A model generated the notes under the pieces. The model was not told the DNA's origin, ran no database searches, and was given only the letters and a program-made list of their open reading frames with translations. From NCBI RefSeq assembly GCF_010183535.1, contig NC_071329.1, positions 14,880,001 to 14,944,000 of the forward strand: a DNA stretch of 64,000 nt, given 5' to 3'. Of the stretch, positions 1-12,192 are shown piece after piece. Source of the stretch: Caenorhabditis remanei (lineage: Eukaryota > Nematoda > Chromadorea > Rhabditida > Rhabditidae). The stretch's first letter is position 1, and the number at the start of each line of letters is the position of its first letter. The translations under genes and the position numbers were made by a program.

Positions 1-1030
1 AAAATGTATGTACGTGCACGAAAAAATGTGTGTATGTTCACGGAAAATAGCCTAAAACGTGTGCCAACGTATGAAAATAGAATAAAATGGTTAGCTTTGT
101 ATCAAAATATCGTGAAATGACTATATCAGAATGGATAAAAACTGAGAAAGTGTGGGCATATACACAAAAAGTGGGTGTGTATGTATGGAAACACCGTAAA
201 AATGGGTATATGTTCAGAATAAATTACTAAAACGTTGGTATGTATGCATACAAATGTCGCGAAATCAGGCAATCTTACATTAAAATTGAAAAATAACTAA
301 TAAATGTGTGCACGTGCACGAAAAAATGTAGACTTGTAGGCAAAAATGTGTAGACATACGTGAAAAGTAGTATGTCCACGTATGAAAATAAAATAAAATG
401 TTTAGATTTGTATCAAAATATCGTGAAAATCTGCGCATATACATCAAAATATCGTGAAAATGTGTGTGCATACACCAAAAATAATGTAGAAAGTGTGCAT
501 ATACACCTAAAACATTGTGATAGTGTGTGCATTTACACCAAAATATCTTGAAAACATGTGTATATACACAGAAATATTGCAAAAATCTGTGCGTATACCC
601 CAGAATAATGTTGAAATGTATGTATATACAACTAAAATATTGTGAAAATGGGTGCATATACACCAAAGTATTGCGAAAATCTACGCATATGGATCAAAAT
701 ATTTTAAAAATCTGTGCGTATGTATCAAAATATTGTGAAAATGGGTGTATATACACTAAAATAATGCAAGCAATGTACGCATATACATTAAACAATTGTG
801 AAAATGTCTGCATATGCACTGAAATATTGTGAAAACGTGTGCGTATACACCGAAATATATCAAAAACGTGTGCATATACACCGAAATATTGTAAAAGTGC
901 ATGTATATGGATCAAAATATAGACCTGTATGTATGGCTATGCCTTTAAAATGGGTATATGTTCAGGTTAAATTACTAAAAACGTTGATATATGCATACAT
1001 ATGTCGTGAAATCAGACATGCTCACATGAA
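1..1030. repeat. 31-bp degenerate minisatellite
   Basis: An AT-rich tandem array with a period of 31 bp, clearest between about 400 and 930. Each unit has a TATTGTGAAAAT part followed by a TGTGCATATACACCAAAA part. Units differ by several substitutions and the array fades at both edges. Because 31 is not a multiple of three, the short open frames on both strands here are by-products of the repeat and not genes. The array may run past the left edge of the window. Confidence 0.85.
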
Positions 1031-1265
1031 AAACTGACTAAAAACCTTTGAAAATCTGATAAAAGTGTTGTTTTTTCTCAATTTTTGTAAGATTTCACAC
1101 TGATTTCTGTATATTTTGAGATTGTGCATAGATTGTGTCTCTGCAAAATTTTGGTTTTGAGATTGTGCATAGATTGTTTTTCAATAAATTTTTTGTGCAA
1201 AGATTGTGCAGATTGTGTATGAAATGTGTACAAATGTTTTGTCTCTACAATATTTATTTACAATG

Positions 1266-4200
1266 TTAGAAAGGATAATCATTAATTAATTGTATATCTC
1301 CTGATATTTGTCCGAATGGTGCTACAACACCATCAACGTAGTGTCCCTTGTCCATTCGAGGATTGAGGCTCTTCTTCAATCTGAAGGTCCAAAGGCCATC
1401 TAATGCATTATCTCCTCTTTTGAACGTTAACATCTCGCCTTCCATGGGGGTTGCTACACCATCTCGAATGAATGCATTCATCTGAAAAGAATACGTTGGC
1501 CAAAGCATAACAGAACTGATACCTACACTTTCTTTCATAGTGTCAAAGTTGATACTTCCAGTATTGCCACTGTTCAAACACATTCCTTTTGCTTTTACTG
1601 TATAGCTGTAGTTGCCGTCCTTGTCTCTTATCTTCAATGCATAAACCTTTGGAGCCATTGCTACGGCTTCAACCAACTCATTCCCTGGTGGAATTTCGTT
1701 TGTTAAGTAGCCTAAATTATCTCCCTTGAGGTCCCCAAGAGGATCACTGTCTTTCTTCTGTTTGAAAATCACAGAGTCAGTGTCTAAAAATAATAGTTGT
1801 ATTTGTGTTACATTTACTCACATACCGCAATAAATCATATTCTCTATTCCAACTCTCTCTATAGCTTCAGTGAGTCTTAACCTGGCCGCACATGTTGTGA
1901 TCGCCGCGATAGCAAGATTTGTGAATGGTGATGTTTTGAGAAAGTCTTTCTTGGGTCTTCTTGAGATGAAATGCTTGTGTTCGCCATAAGGAAGCAGTCC
2001 AGTTGGTTCAAAGTTGGGATCGTTGAAAAAATTGGCCATTGCAAGTCCATCACTGTTGTAGATGAGTCTTGTCTCAACTTTCATTGGGTTTTGTGCAAAT
2101 TTTCCTGAAAAAGGAACAACATTAGAAGACAATAGATTTCTACTTACCCCAGGCGGAATTGAGGAATATTTTGCACAGGCTTCGCAGTGCTTTGTTTTTT
2201 ATGATCTTCAAGGGATCCAGTTTGACTCCATCCATCTCCCATATTCTTGCGATGTATGCTTTCTTTTCCTCATCCGTCATATTTTCCTTTGGCCATCCAC
2301 TACTTTCATGTTTCAATTTCAATAGAGGCCTGATGTAATCGGCAAAGAATCCTCCTTTGACCCAAGCCTCTTCTGGCCAATGCCAGATTTCATGGTACTT
2401 GAGCACCTTGTACCCTTTAGAAACGGCCTTGTTCAGCTCATCTGTGCACCATACTCCAGTCAAAAATCTTTCAGAGACCTTGGTATGTGTACATTTTCCT
2501 TCGATATTCTGATTATTCGCACAAGTTCTACAGAGAACAAACATAAGCTTCTTCATTATTTTCTGCGGTAAATACCCCATTGCTGCGTCTTGTATCGGTA
2601 GTACATCACAAAACACAATTCCTAAAATGTAAATGTTAGTAAGATTAGGAAAAATATGCATACCTTTAAGTTTTAATGGTTCATCAGTATTGGGAAAGTC
2701 CTTATCGACCACAATTGGGTTTCCTCGTGGGTAAGCTGTACCTCCTGCATTGAGATATGGGTATAAACTATTGAAATCATAATAATTTAGAAGTATGTCT
2801 TCAATCGCAACTGCCATTGATCGAAATGCCTGTGTTCTTCCTCCATACAATGCTTCGCGTGGTTTGAGTCTTTGATCGTACTTGTTCTGAAGAAAACTTT
2901 ATATTTAGCCTATTTGTTTGAAAACTTACTAGCTCAAAGAATTTTTGCATCTCTCTATCTTTTTCCATCTGCTCGTATATTTCACATTCCCAAACAGAAT
3001 TTAGATTAAATCCCTCATTTAGAATATCTTCTTCTCTCTTCATCGTTTCCTTATACAAAGCTTCCATTGTTTTGTCGGGCCTCATTGGACATTTCTTGTC
3101 ACGATCCGGATAACACTTTGGGCACCCGTGCCATACACAGCCGTAAATCTGAAAAGTTATATAAAATTGATACTATTCGATACAGAGAAAAAGGTTTCCT
3201 TCACCTCACTTGTTGTGAGGGTCAGTCTTCCTTGGGGTCTGTGTGTGTGTGTGTGTGTAAATGGAATGGGTTTGTATCAAAAATGAAAATATACCTCAAA
3301 AACTTCATTTGTGTCCTCATTGAAAGCGTCAGCAAAGTAAGAATGTCCATCAACTTTGATTTTGACTTCTCCTCCGCGTAATTTGTACTTTAAATGTAGT
3401 GTTGGGTCTATTTTCTCGAGCCATTGGATATACTTTAACGCTAACATTGAATTGTTTCCTCCTCCATAGCCGTTTTCGGGAATATATCCGACATCTCCCT
3501 TCTTGATGTATTCGTGCTTCAATACGAACATAACATAGGAAGCTAAAGTACATCCATTGACAATTGGATTCCAACCATTGAAAGTCGATTCACACATCTG
3601 TAAAATAAAAATACTAACAGGTTGAAACAATTTACTCACCTCAATGAAAGACATCAATGTTAACGTGAGAATGCGAACATCCGATTGGCAATACTTTAGC
3701 AGCTCATCATGTAACTTGAATCCCTCATGGTAACACTTCTCATACCAATTATCAAATTCTTTCTTTGTAGAAGGTGCCATGAACTGCGGGCTATAGTATT
3801 CCTTCGATGGCAACGTTTTCAACTCTTTATCGTAATTGTCCGGATGATTGTATAAGTGGGGAAAGAAACCTTTTGCCTCGCCATCCAGTCCAAAAGCTCC
3901 AGGCATTTTGGCTAGTCCCATTTGCAAGTATTGGAAAGAATCACGAAAGTGCAGCTTTCTTTTCTCATATTCAAACTCTGCCGTTATGATTGTCATCCCA
4001 TTCAATAAAATTTTTGGTTCTTTTGCCTTTGTGCCTCCTTGTCTATCGAGCTCTGCTAACAACATAACATGGTCATACCTGAAAATAACTTGGAAGTTGA
4101 AAATGTTTTATTACTGAAACATACCTTCCACCATTGTGTGCGATCACATATGCACCAGCTGCTCGTGGGTTATGTAGTAAGAAATCTGCAAAACTGACTA

Positions 4201-6360
4201 ATGGAGAATCGTGTTTGTTATTTTTGAATGGTGGAAAATTCTTGTAGCTGTAGGTCCATGGTTGGGCGCATAATTGACATCCTTCCTCTCCTCGGCAATC
4301 ACTGCAGATCATTCTTACACAAATAAAGTTGGGTTTGTGCTTGGGACCTCTTTCGATATGTCCTGGAAAAAGGAAAGTGTATACTTTGAATGTTTACGTC
4401 CTTACCTTCGAATAATCCCGACTCTGCCACAATGCATTCCATATCATACACGATAATAGCCCATTGTTTTTGGTTTTCTTGCTTCCTCAACTTTTCCTTC
4501 TCGTCAGGGACGTGGTGAGCACAAGTATGCCCCTTCAACGCTTTCTCCCTGCATATAGGACAGTATGCTTTTGCGTCACATACGTGTGTTTCTCCACGAA
4601 TCCTCTCTGATCTATCAATCAAATTGCACTTTTCGCATCTGTAAGACATTACTAATGTTTGTCTAATTGATTAGTTACCTGCTATATTTCTTGCAATGTG
4701 ACAACCCCTTCTTGGATTGTGGAGTGAGATGGGCGTCAAAACACGTTTTACTTCGAAAGTAAATATTACAAAAGCGGCAATGAATGTTCTCATCTTCTTG
4801 TTTGCATCCCACGGTGCCACATCTCCTGCACTTGGCTTTGCATTTTCGATAATGCTGGTTGTCGTCAAAAGTAGAACATTGGAAACAAAACCTAATAATA
4901 AAAATATCTTATAACGATAAATTGATAACTTACCTTGATGCATGTTTTCCTTTGGTGTGATTCACATGTTCATAATGTCCTTCATAATAAAATAAACCAA
5001 TAAATCCCTCACCATCGGGATTGAATCGCTTTTCTTCAGTTGGGACGGCTTGATTTTTGTTTGCAGTCCACAATATTATTTGATAGTTTGAAAGATAATT
5101 TGCAAGCTCTATAAGATCTTTTCGGCCATGCTCCTCTTTGTTCACATCCATCCCTGCATCGGCCAAAAGCTGCTTGGCAAGCTTTCCTTGTGATTCACTT
5201 TTGAATTTTGGGGTTATCTGTAAAAAGCACATATACGGACAATCAAAGAGTCTAAAAGTACCTCTGGTCTTACGAGGCTTCGATAAAATTTTTCCATTTT
5301 CTGCCTTTCGTCTCCGTTGGTCGTAGTTTCTATATCACTTTCCAGTTTTCCTAGTGCAAGTGCTTTTGGTAGACAGTGGCTCATCCCTGTGACCCTGCTA
5401 AGGCTAACACCAAAATGTTGTTTCTGTTATGAAATAAATTATAGTTTGACAAAAGAAAGTATGCCTTACCAATAGTACTCTTCTTATTTTTTCTATTTTC
5501 TCAGTTTTCCGTGTGGCATGTGTTCCCCGGCCTCGTAGTTGTGATTGTTTATCCTTGAAAACGTTCATAGCAACAGTAAAACTCTCATCTAAACGGAGTT
5601 CTTTATTAGATTGCATCTGCTTAGCAATTTCATTCATTATCACTCCTCCATCAGCCACTGCATACGTTTTGTGGGTTACAAAGAAACCATCTCTATCGGT
5701 ATACCCATCATGGTTCAATCTGTAAACGTTCTTCTTATGATTTGAAATTATGATAAAACTTACTGAAGCCAATATTTGGTTGTTTTCAGATTTCCTCCTG
5801 ATTTTTTGAGCATTCTACGAATAAAAATGTCCAAGAGTTTGGCCACATGTTGATGAAGTATCTTGTTGTCTTTTACTTTATCAAGATTGATGAATTTCAT
5901 TCTGACAGTGTCCGCAATCAGAAACTGGCTATTGTGTCTTCGAAAATGTGGTTCATTAGAAGTTATAACATTTTCTGTGAAGAACTCTTCTTCCTCGGGT
6001 GTTGGAAAGGTCTCGCTTCTTTCAAAGTCTCGTAATTGCATTTTTCGCTGCGGTCCTTTGCCATCTAAAATGAATAATTGAAATTCTTTATGTTTCTCAT
6101 TATCACTCACGTCTTTGTGTCGAAACTATTCTGGCTGGCTTAGATTGTCTTTTCTTTTCTTCTAAAAATCCTCCTTGATTCTGAACTGAACTAGTTGATG
6201 GCTGATATTTTCTCTTCATGTCCGTTCTTGTGTGGTCCTCGGTCACTTCTTCTCCAAGAAATATACTTTTTGGTTTTTTCTTTTTCGTCTTTGGTTCAAG
6301 ACTAGTTGGTGGAGGGGCTCCTCCTGGTGAATTGTGAGCGTTTAGCGTTTTGCGTTTCAT
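1266..6360 (-). CDS. Polinton/Maverick-type protein-primed DNA polymerase B, intact, 15 exons
   Basis: A family-B protein-primed replicative polymerase of the kind carried by Polintons/Mavericks and linear plasmids. Exons (minus strand): 6360-6111, 6064-5764, 5719-5470, 5423-5262, 5217-4934, 4891-4679, 4638-4406, 4362-4125, 4078-3640, 3597-3295, 3148-2930, 2886-2664, 2621-2148, 2104-1826, 1783-1266. They sum to 4386 nt (1461 aa) with every phase consistent and GT/AG at each junction. Visible motifs: a basic N-terminus, CLPKALALGK, a Cys/His-rich stretch, exonuclease motifs YDMEC, AHNGGRYD and YCQSDVRIL, a GCVWHGCPKC block, then polymerase motifs YDFNSLYP, a Lys followed by NSAWGK, and YCDTDSV. 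All catalytic acidic residues are present. TTTTTCAG lies 2 nt before the ATG, as for SL trans-splicing. Intron 10 holds a GT microsatellite at 3241-3258. No integrase, packaging ATPase, protease or capsid gene adjoins it here, though the rest of an element could lie to the left. The many introns could mean domestication or a normal nematode Maverick. Confidence 0.9.
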
Positions 6361-6720
6361 AACTGAAAAAGAAAGGATGAAGAAGGATGAATAAACGGAC
6401 GATACGAAACGAGAAAAGAAATGAGAAATGAGAGCTTAAAAATAGGTCACCATTTACCATGCGGTAAAAAGATGAAAATGAGCCACAGATTATGAATATC
6501 TCAAATCACTCTCTGCAAACGTCAGCTGTTACTTTTTGGTTGATGACGTCATCACTGACTTTTATTTTGTTTTCTTCGTCTCTCCTTTTCATACTCTCTC
6601 GTTCTATGGTTTTAACCGTCACGCAGAATTATCATTCGTGATTTATTACACCATAGTGGTAGGTGACCTGTTTCTGAGTTCTGTCTTTTCTATAATTTTT
6701 TTTTTTTTTCAGAATTTCTA
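6361..6720. promoter_or_regulatory. shared upstream region of two divergent genes
   Basis: A 360-bp gap separates the divergent start codons of the polymerase gene (-) and the small gene (+). It ends on the right in a long T run and TTTCAG directly before the plus-strand ATG, and on the left in the mirror-image TTTTTCAG, so both genes appear to have trans-splice acceptors. A bidirectional promoter is inferred from this layout. No TATA box stands out. Confidence 0.4.
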
Positions 6721-7313
6721 ATGCCTCCAAAACTATCCGGTAACCGTGGCAAACGATGTAACTGTATGGACCCTCTTCGTAATATTCGATCAAAATATAC
6801 AAGTCAATGTAAGATGTTTCGTACTTTTCGTGAAATAAGATATCGTGGTGGTTTGGGCATAGAATGTGGACTCCTGCAGGATTCGGAAACTTTACGGTAC
6901 AGAATTGCTGACCAATTGGCAAAAGATGAAGCAATTTTCTACTATAAGGACGGTCGAATTCTTGAATACTGTGAAGTGATTACAAAATGTCCAAGTGAAG
7001 TCCCCTCGATCCAAGACGGTGTTAACTTGCTTGAATTTTACAACAGCAGGCTCAAGGAGAATATTACTGATGAACAATTTGTTGTGATGGATAAGCAAAG
7101 GATATACTATCCTATTTCTGAACTGTTTATTGCCAAAGTTCCGTAAGTAATCATCGATATATTTGTTAACATTTCTTCAAATCTTTCAGAACACCGTGCT
7201 CCTCCTGTAAAAACTTTCCACACTCCACAACAACCATTTTTCCAAGACTATTTTTCCAAAACTATCTTTTCCCAGATCGAATGAAGCCGCGGATACCCGG
7301 AAAGTCTGAATAA
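6721..7313 (+). CDS. small protein of unknown function (two exons)
   Basis: Exon 1 is 6721-7142 and exon 2 is 7190-7313, joined through GTAAGT and CTTTCAG, giving about 181 aa. The start is the ATG right after a long T run and CAG, a typical trans-splice acceptor. The N-terminus is basic and Cys-containing (MPPKLSGNRGKRCNC) and exon 2 adds a CSSC pair. I see no signal peptide or membrane segment and do not recognise the family. It is divergent to the polymerase gene and shares its upstream region, so it could be cargo of the same element, but nothing in the protein shows that. A poly-T run at about 7347-7369 follows the stop. Confidence 0.65.
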
Positions 7314-8394
7314 TAATATTCTATGATCATCTCTAATGTCTCTTTTTTTTTTTTTTTTTTTTTTTTTTTGTATATACAATATTTAAAAACGGTAAAATGT
7401 TGAGAATTAATGAAAAACAATAAAGTTTTAATCGCTAGCATTTGAATGTGACTCACAAACATGGAAGCGTCTTCTCTGTGAATGCGTCATACATATGTCA
7501 AATGAGAATTTTCAACCGGTGTATGAAAAAGATCCCCTTGTCTGAGAATAAACCACACTTACTTATGCCCTCGACTCGCACAATCCTTGCCTGGTTGTGT
7601 GAGTCGAGGGGTCTCACAATTTTAACAACATAGAAGATAAAACAAAAATTTTTTACCCATCAGGTTTTACATGATTGTGCCTTTCCTACAATCATCATCA
7701 TCAGATCAAACATTGAGTGAAAATTGATAAAAAGCCTGGCCATGAACTTGACAAAACGTGTAAATTTGGAGATCTGTCCTATGTGCTTAGAACGCACGAG
7801 AACCTCCCAAAAACATGGACTCTGTGGGCCTCACATTACCCACACTTGATGTTCACATGACGGAAAGTCAGGTCTACGGGTCACGGATCAAAGTTTAATG
7901 ATAGTGGGTGGTTTCGTCTATCTAAGCAACCTTGAATCTGGCCCCAGATCTCACAGAAGAGAACCCCATGGTGAAATTAACTACATCTGAGGATAGGCTG
8001 GGCGGTGTGAATTTAACCATATGACCCAATAGCTAGAGCCAGCTGGCGCACCTTCGACGTCTTTTTGAGCTCCTATTCTGAGCCAGTGAGCGTGTGAGAA
8101 CTGAGTCTAGTATTTGATTGTATGTGACTGGTCAACTCACAACATAATATCTCGTGGTAAAATTATCACCATTAGGAGTGTGGTTCAAATGCGGTTAATT
8201 TACCCATATGACCCTATAGTTTAGGTCCCCTGGAGCATCTTCGACACATTTTTGAGCTCTTTTTGCTCAAGCTCTGGTCAGTCTTCAATCTTGAGTCATA
8301 CGCTAATGCCATCAGTCACAAAATCTCATGGTAAATTTGACGACATGGTGGTAAATTTCACCTACCTATCTACTTTCGTTTAAGACTATTTGTT
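7314..8394. other. non-genic stretch with small duplications
   Basis: No convincing gene. It holds the poly-T run near 7350, a short inverted pair around CCTCGACTCGCACA near 7569-7612, and a diverged direct duplication of about 80 bp near 8003-8090 and 8190-8275, both containing ATATGACCC and TTTTTGAGCTC. It looks like decayed repeat sequence. Confidence 0.5.
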
Positions 8395-8780
8395 TTGTCT
8401 TTTGAGGGTAACGCTATAATATATGATCTGGTGAGAGAAATTTCTTTGAAGAAGATGAGACCTTCGTCCGGATCAAGGAGGAATCATTGAGACTTAAAAC
8501 AGACACAATAGAAGATTCCAACATGTATTTCGTTTTCTAACAAGGTTAAAGATCGGACAATTTTTGCAATTATAAGGAAATGAGACGACGTGAAGGATAT
8601 TTTTATGGGATGGATATACACAGAAGAAAGAGTAAAAACCAAATGGGTTGTCTATAAACACCCGAACATCTATTGCCATTTCGAAACTGCTCAACTCTGG
8701 AAATAGACAGTAGTGTTGGAGTGATTTTACAAGGGAAGTCCTCGAAGTTTCCTCTTTCAAACGACTCAAAAATTTTCCGT
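8395..8780. repeat. left copy of a ~385-bp direct repeat
   Basis: Strongly similar, in the same orientation, to 10752-11090. Shared landmarks in order are TTTTGAGGG, ACGCTATAAT, CTTTGAAGAAGA, TTAAAACAGACA, AATAGAAGATTCC, AAACACCCGAACATCT and TTTCCTCTTTCAAACGACT. The copies differ by substitutions and small indels. They flank the foldback element at 9318-10442. Confidence 0.7.
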
Positions 8781-9317
8781 CGACTGTCTAAATATCTCAC
8801 CTTCTGAATGTCTTTCATGTTTTTGTGTAGACAAACAGTTGTAAATCAGATGACTGCCCTCTCGCTTCAATGAGACACTTTGGTTGTCTTCGGTATGGGT
8901 TTTGGGAAGAAATGGTAATATTGTAATAACTGGAGTATTATGATTTGCAGTTATCTCTAACCGAATTGGATAAAGTTATCAGAAACATGGAACTCTCGTT
9001 AGGTGTTATCATTTCCATCGGAAACAACTGTTTTCAGAAAATCGGGTCCAAACCGTCCAAAAAGACAGCATATAAGACGCTTGATATTTCAAAAGTTTCG
9101 ATTTTACTACTTGAAAGTGTGAAACTAAGAAAAATCTGTTTTTTTAAGCAGTGATACTTTTAAATTTTCAAAATAGGTTTAAATTATGGTTCTGGAATTG
9201 GAAAATTCAGAAAATCTATTTGATTCGTAAAAAATCATTAATTACTGCTACAATTTCCAAATTAGAGCAGATTTATGCCAACTTTTCAAGAATCATGATA
9301 ATAAATGGAGTCAGACT

Positions 9318-10442
9318 AAAAAAAGATGGAGCAGATTTATTAAAATATAAAAATTGGACAGAAAACATAAATATGGACGGGGCAGATTTTCCAAGTTACA
9401 AATTCTGGACCAACATTGAAGATCTGAAAAAAAAGAAAAATTTTCACGTGAAGTTTATTTTGGAGCAGATTTTTCAATTTGAAAAATTTGGACAGAAAAA
9501 TTAAATTTTGTTATTTTTGCCGTGAGTTCCAACTCATCCGTTTTTCGTGGTTTTAGGGCAGAAATTGAAAAGTGAAAATTCTGGATCGGGCGGTATGCTA
9601 AGAAGGTGAAAAATGAGAATTCTGAAATATAAAATATCTCATTCAACACCGAGCTGCAAATATTATTAATTTTTCGTAAAACGAGGAAAAATAAAATTCT
9701 GAATACGCTGAAACCAACCTAAACACTACCAACAAAATTTTCCGAAAATTACCAATTAGAGCGCTTCAATTTCTAATTTCGAATATAGCCGGTGCAAAGT
9801 GAAAAAAATTCTGGTTGTTTTGATGTTTAATTTTAAAAAAATCTACGTCTACAATCAGAAGTTAGCGTGTCAAAAACAAAATTTTCGCACACGTGGAACT
9901 TCGAAATTTCGTTAGTTTTTCTTTTTGGTTCCAAATTTGCTCACTTCGCATCGGCTGTGTTGATGATTTGAAACCGAACAATACTCAAACGTAACAAATG
10001 TAAAAAATTCTGTTATATTTATTCGGTTTCAATTGTTTAAGTTGGTTTCAGCGTATTCAGAATTTTATTTTTCCTCGTTTTACGAAACATTAATAATATT
10101 TGCAGCTCGGTGTTGAATGAGATATTTTATATTTCAGAATTCTCATTTTTCACCTTCTTAACATACCGCCCGATCCAGAATTTTCACTTTTCAATTTCTG
10201 CCCTAAAACCACGAAAAACGGATGAGTTGGAACTCACGGCAAAAATAACAAAATTTAATTTTTCTGTCCAAATTTTTCAAATTGAAAAATCTGCTCCGAA
10301 ATAAACTTCACGTGAAAATTTTTCTTTTTTTCAGATCTTCAATGTTGGTCCAGAATTTGTAACTTGGAAAATCTGCCCCCGTCCATATTTAAGTTTTCTG
10401 TCCAATTTTTATATTTTAATAAATCTGCTCCATCTTTTTCAC
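9318..10442. repeat. long foldback (inverted-repeat) element
   Basis: Arms of about 400 bp, at roughly 9318-9722 and 10040-10442, are near-perfect reverse complements around a spacer of about 320 bp. The outer ends read AAAAAGATGGAGCAGATT and its complement; the inner ends read GCGTATTCAGAATTTTATTT and its complement. Differences between the arms are few, so the palindrome is young or maintained. The open frames within each arm mirror each other and are not genes. No transposase is present, so this would be a non-autonomous DNA element. Confidence 0.75.
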
Positions 10443-10751
10443 TTAAATATGTGGTTTGTTAAGATAAAAAGGAAGTTGTTGGATTTGGAATAAATCTGCT
10501 TTATATTCTGTTTTCTAGCGGCATAAACACGAGAAAGAAAAGAAAACAGTATTAATGGAATGGTCCAAAAATGCTTGAATTTTTGAAATTTTTCTTCAAT
10601 TATCTGAACTTTTGAAATTTCAACCGTCTTATATACAGTAATCCATTGTCAATCGAGACGACAGTATGCGCAGCGGGACGTCGGAGATTTAACAGTTTTT
10701 CCTATTTTTAAGTACAGCCGACAAAAGAGAATCCAGTGGTGTCACTATACC

Positions 10752-11090
10752 ATGTTTGTTTTACCTTTTGAGGGAACGCTATAATATTTAATCTGGTGCG
10801 AGAAATGTCTTTGAAGAAGAAGTGACCTCCGATCTGATCAAGAAGAATCAATGAAACTTAAAACAGACAGAATAGAAGATTCCTGGATTGAATATTAGAA
10901 AAATACTGCTATTGTGAAAAAATGGGACGCCGTGATAGATATTTTATATGGAATGGGTAGAGAAGAAATAATAAAAACCAAATAGGGTACCTATAAACAC
11001 CCGAACATCTGTTGTCATTTCGAAACTACTCAACTTTGGAAACAGACAAGGCAAGTCCTCAAAGTTTCCTCTTTCAAACGACTAAAGAAG
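10752..11090. repeat. right copy of the ~385-bp direct repeat
   Basis: The second copy of the 8395-8780 unit, same orientation, slightly shorter and lacking part of the 3' section. Together they bracket the foldback element. Confidence 0.65.
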
Positions 11091-11093
11091 TTG

Positions 11094-11382
11094 GCCCCTG
11101 ATACTTTCGAGGCCGTAGATTTCGAATCTGAAATAAAATTTCGCTAAATCCTTCGGGGACCGTCAAACTTTTTCTATGATTAAGAATGACAGTCAGCAAA
11201 TTGGAAAACTGGTTAGAAACCTGGGAGATAGATTTGTGTAGACACTCTGACAGACCGCATGTCACGCAAAAAAAGCTTAGCCATAGAAAAAGTTTGACAG
11301 TTCATAAATCCGCTCACAGAAGGATTTATCAGAATTTTATTTCAGATTCGAAACCTACGGACTTGAAAGTACCAGGGGCCTA
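11094..11382. repeat. palindromic repeat
   Basis: Imperfect inverted repeats at about 11094-11180 and 11281-11382. The left arm starts GGCCCCTGATACTTTC and the right arm ends GAAAGTACCAGGGGCC. Both contain TTTCAGATTCGAA and an AAAAAGTTTGACAGT-type block. Typical of a non-autonomous palindromic element. Confidence 0.6.
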
Positions 11383-11649
11383 AATTTTTGAGTCATTTGA
11401 AATAGGACACTTCGAGGACTTCCCTTGTTAGCTGTATTGAAATACCATTTGGTATATGACAGCTCTCACCCATTATTACTGTTGATCATCTAACCTGTCT
11501 GACACTTCTGTATCCAGACTTCTTCCATGCATACTGGAGAAACGGTCGGAATTCTCCAAAAAATTGGTGGCAGGCCGGAATTGAATCAACAAGTGGTTGT
11601 ACCTTGACCGCCCGTTACTTGTCAGAGGCCGCAACTTTTCCAATGGTGT

Positions 11650-11700
11650 AAATCACGACCCATAACTCCAAACTCACTCCATGGCCTTTCCTTGTGAGTT
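11650..11700. repeat. end fragment of the ~630-bp palindromic element family
   Basis: The stretch around CGACCCATAACTCC, ending at CATGGCCTTTCC, matches the right terminal part of the element at 27272-27900. It is probably a truncated end left beside an orphan exon. Confidence 0.45.
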
Positions 11701-11724
11701 CTAACTTCTGATTTCAATTTTCAG

Positions 11725-11795
11725 CACTGAACGCAATTGACCCAATTATTGCTCCAACTCCGAATCCAGCCCAAGCTGTTCCAAGTCAAAAATAA
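11725..11795 (+). pseudogene. orphan 3' terminal exon
   Basis: A good acceptor (TTTTCAG) is followed by 23 in-frame codons ending in a stop, encoding a Pro/Ala-rich tail (about LNAIDPIIAPTPNPAQ then VPSQK). The intron phase is 1. No upstream exon could be found, because everything upstream to about 7.3 kb is repeat. It may be the end of a gene broken by transposons, or a chance frame. Confidence 0.3.
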
Positions 11796-12192
11796 GCCGC
11801 CTTTCTTCTTCTTTCTTCATTGATTATTGTCTAATCATCTCATTTTCACTTTACTGATTGCCTCATCCAATTCTTTCTCATTTCCCTGTGTTTTCCTCTC
11901 ATTCCTCATCCCGGTTCTCTGCTTCAATCCGTGCCAACTCCATTGATCACTTCTCCTCGTTCTCATTCTGAAATTGCATTTTAATAATCCCCCAGTTCCT
12001 CAAAGCAACTTGAATTCTGCCTAAATTAAATTCCGTTTACCTCCATGCTACATTCTCAAAAAAACAACCAAAGAAAAAAACAGAAAAGAAAGCAATTCTT
12101 ATCAGAATTCTTGTCCCCCCTCTCTCTGCATTTGTCTTTTTTTCCCACATCTCCAATTTTTTTCTTCGAATAAAAAAATATTTTGATCCGGA

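Noticed and set aside
280..1037. Overlapping open frames of 60-128 codons on both strands
   Set aside because: They are translations of the 31-bp minisatellite, with low-complexity Tyr/His/Lys content and no splice or start context.
9151..10304. Several open frames of 64-117 codons
   Set aside because: They fall within the inverted arms of the foldback element; frames in the two arms repeat each other and lack gene signals.
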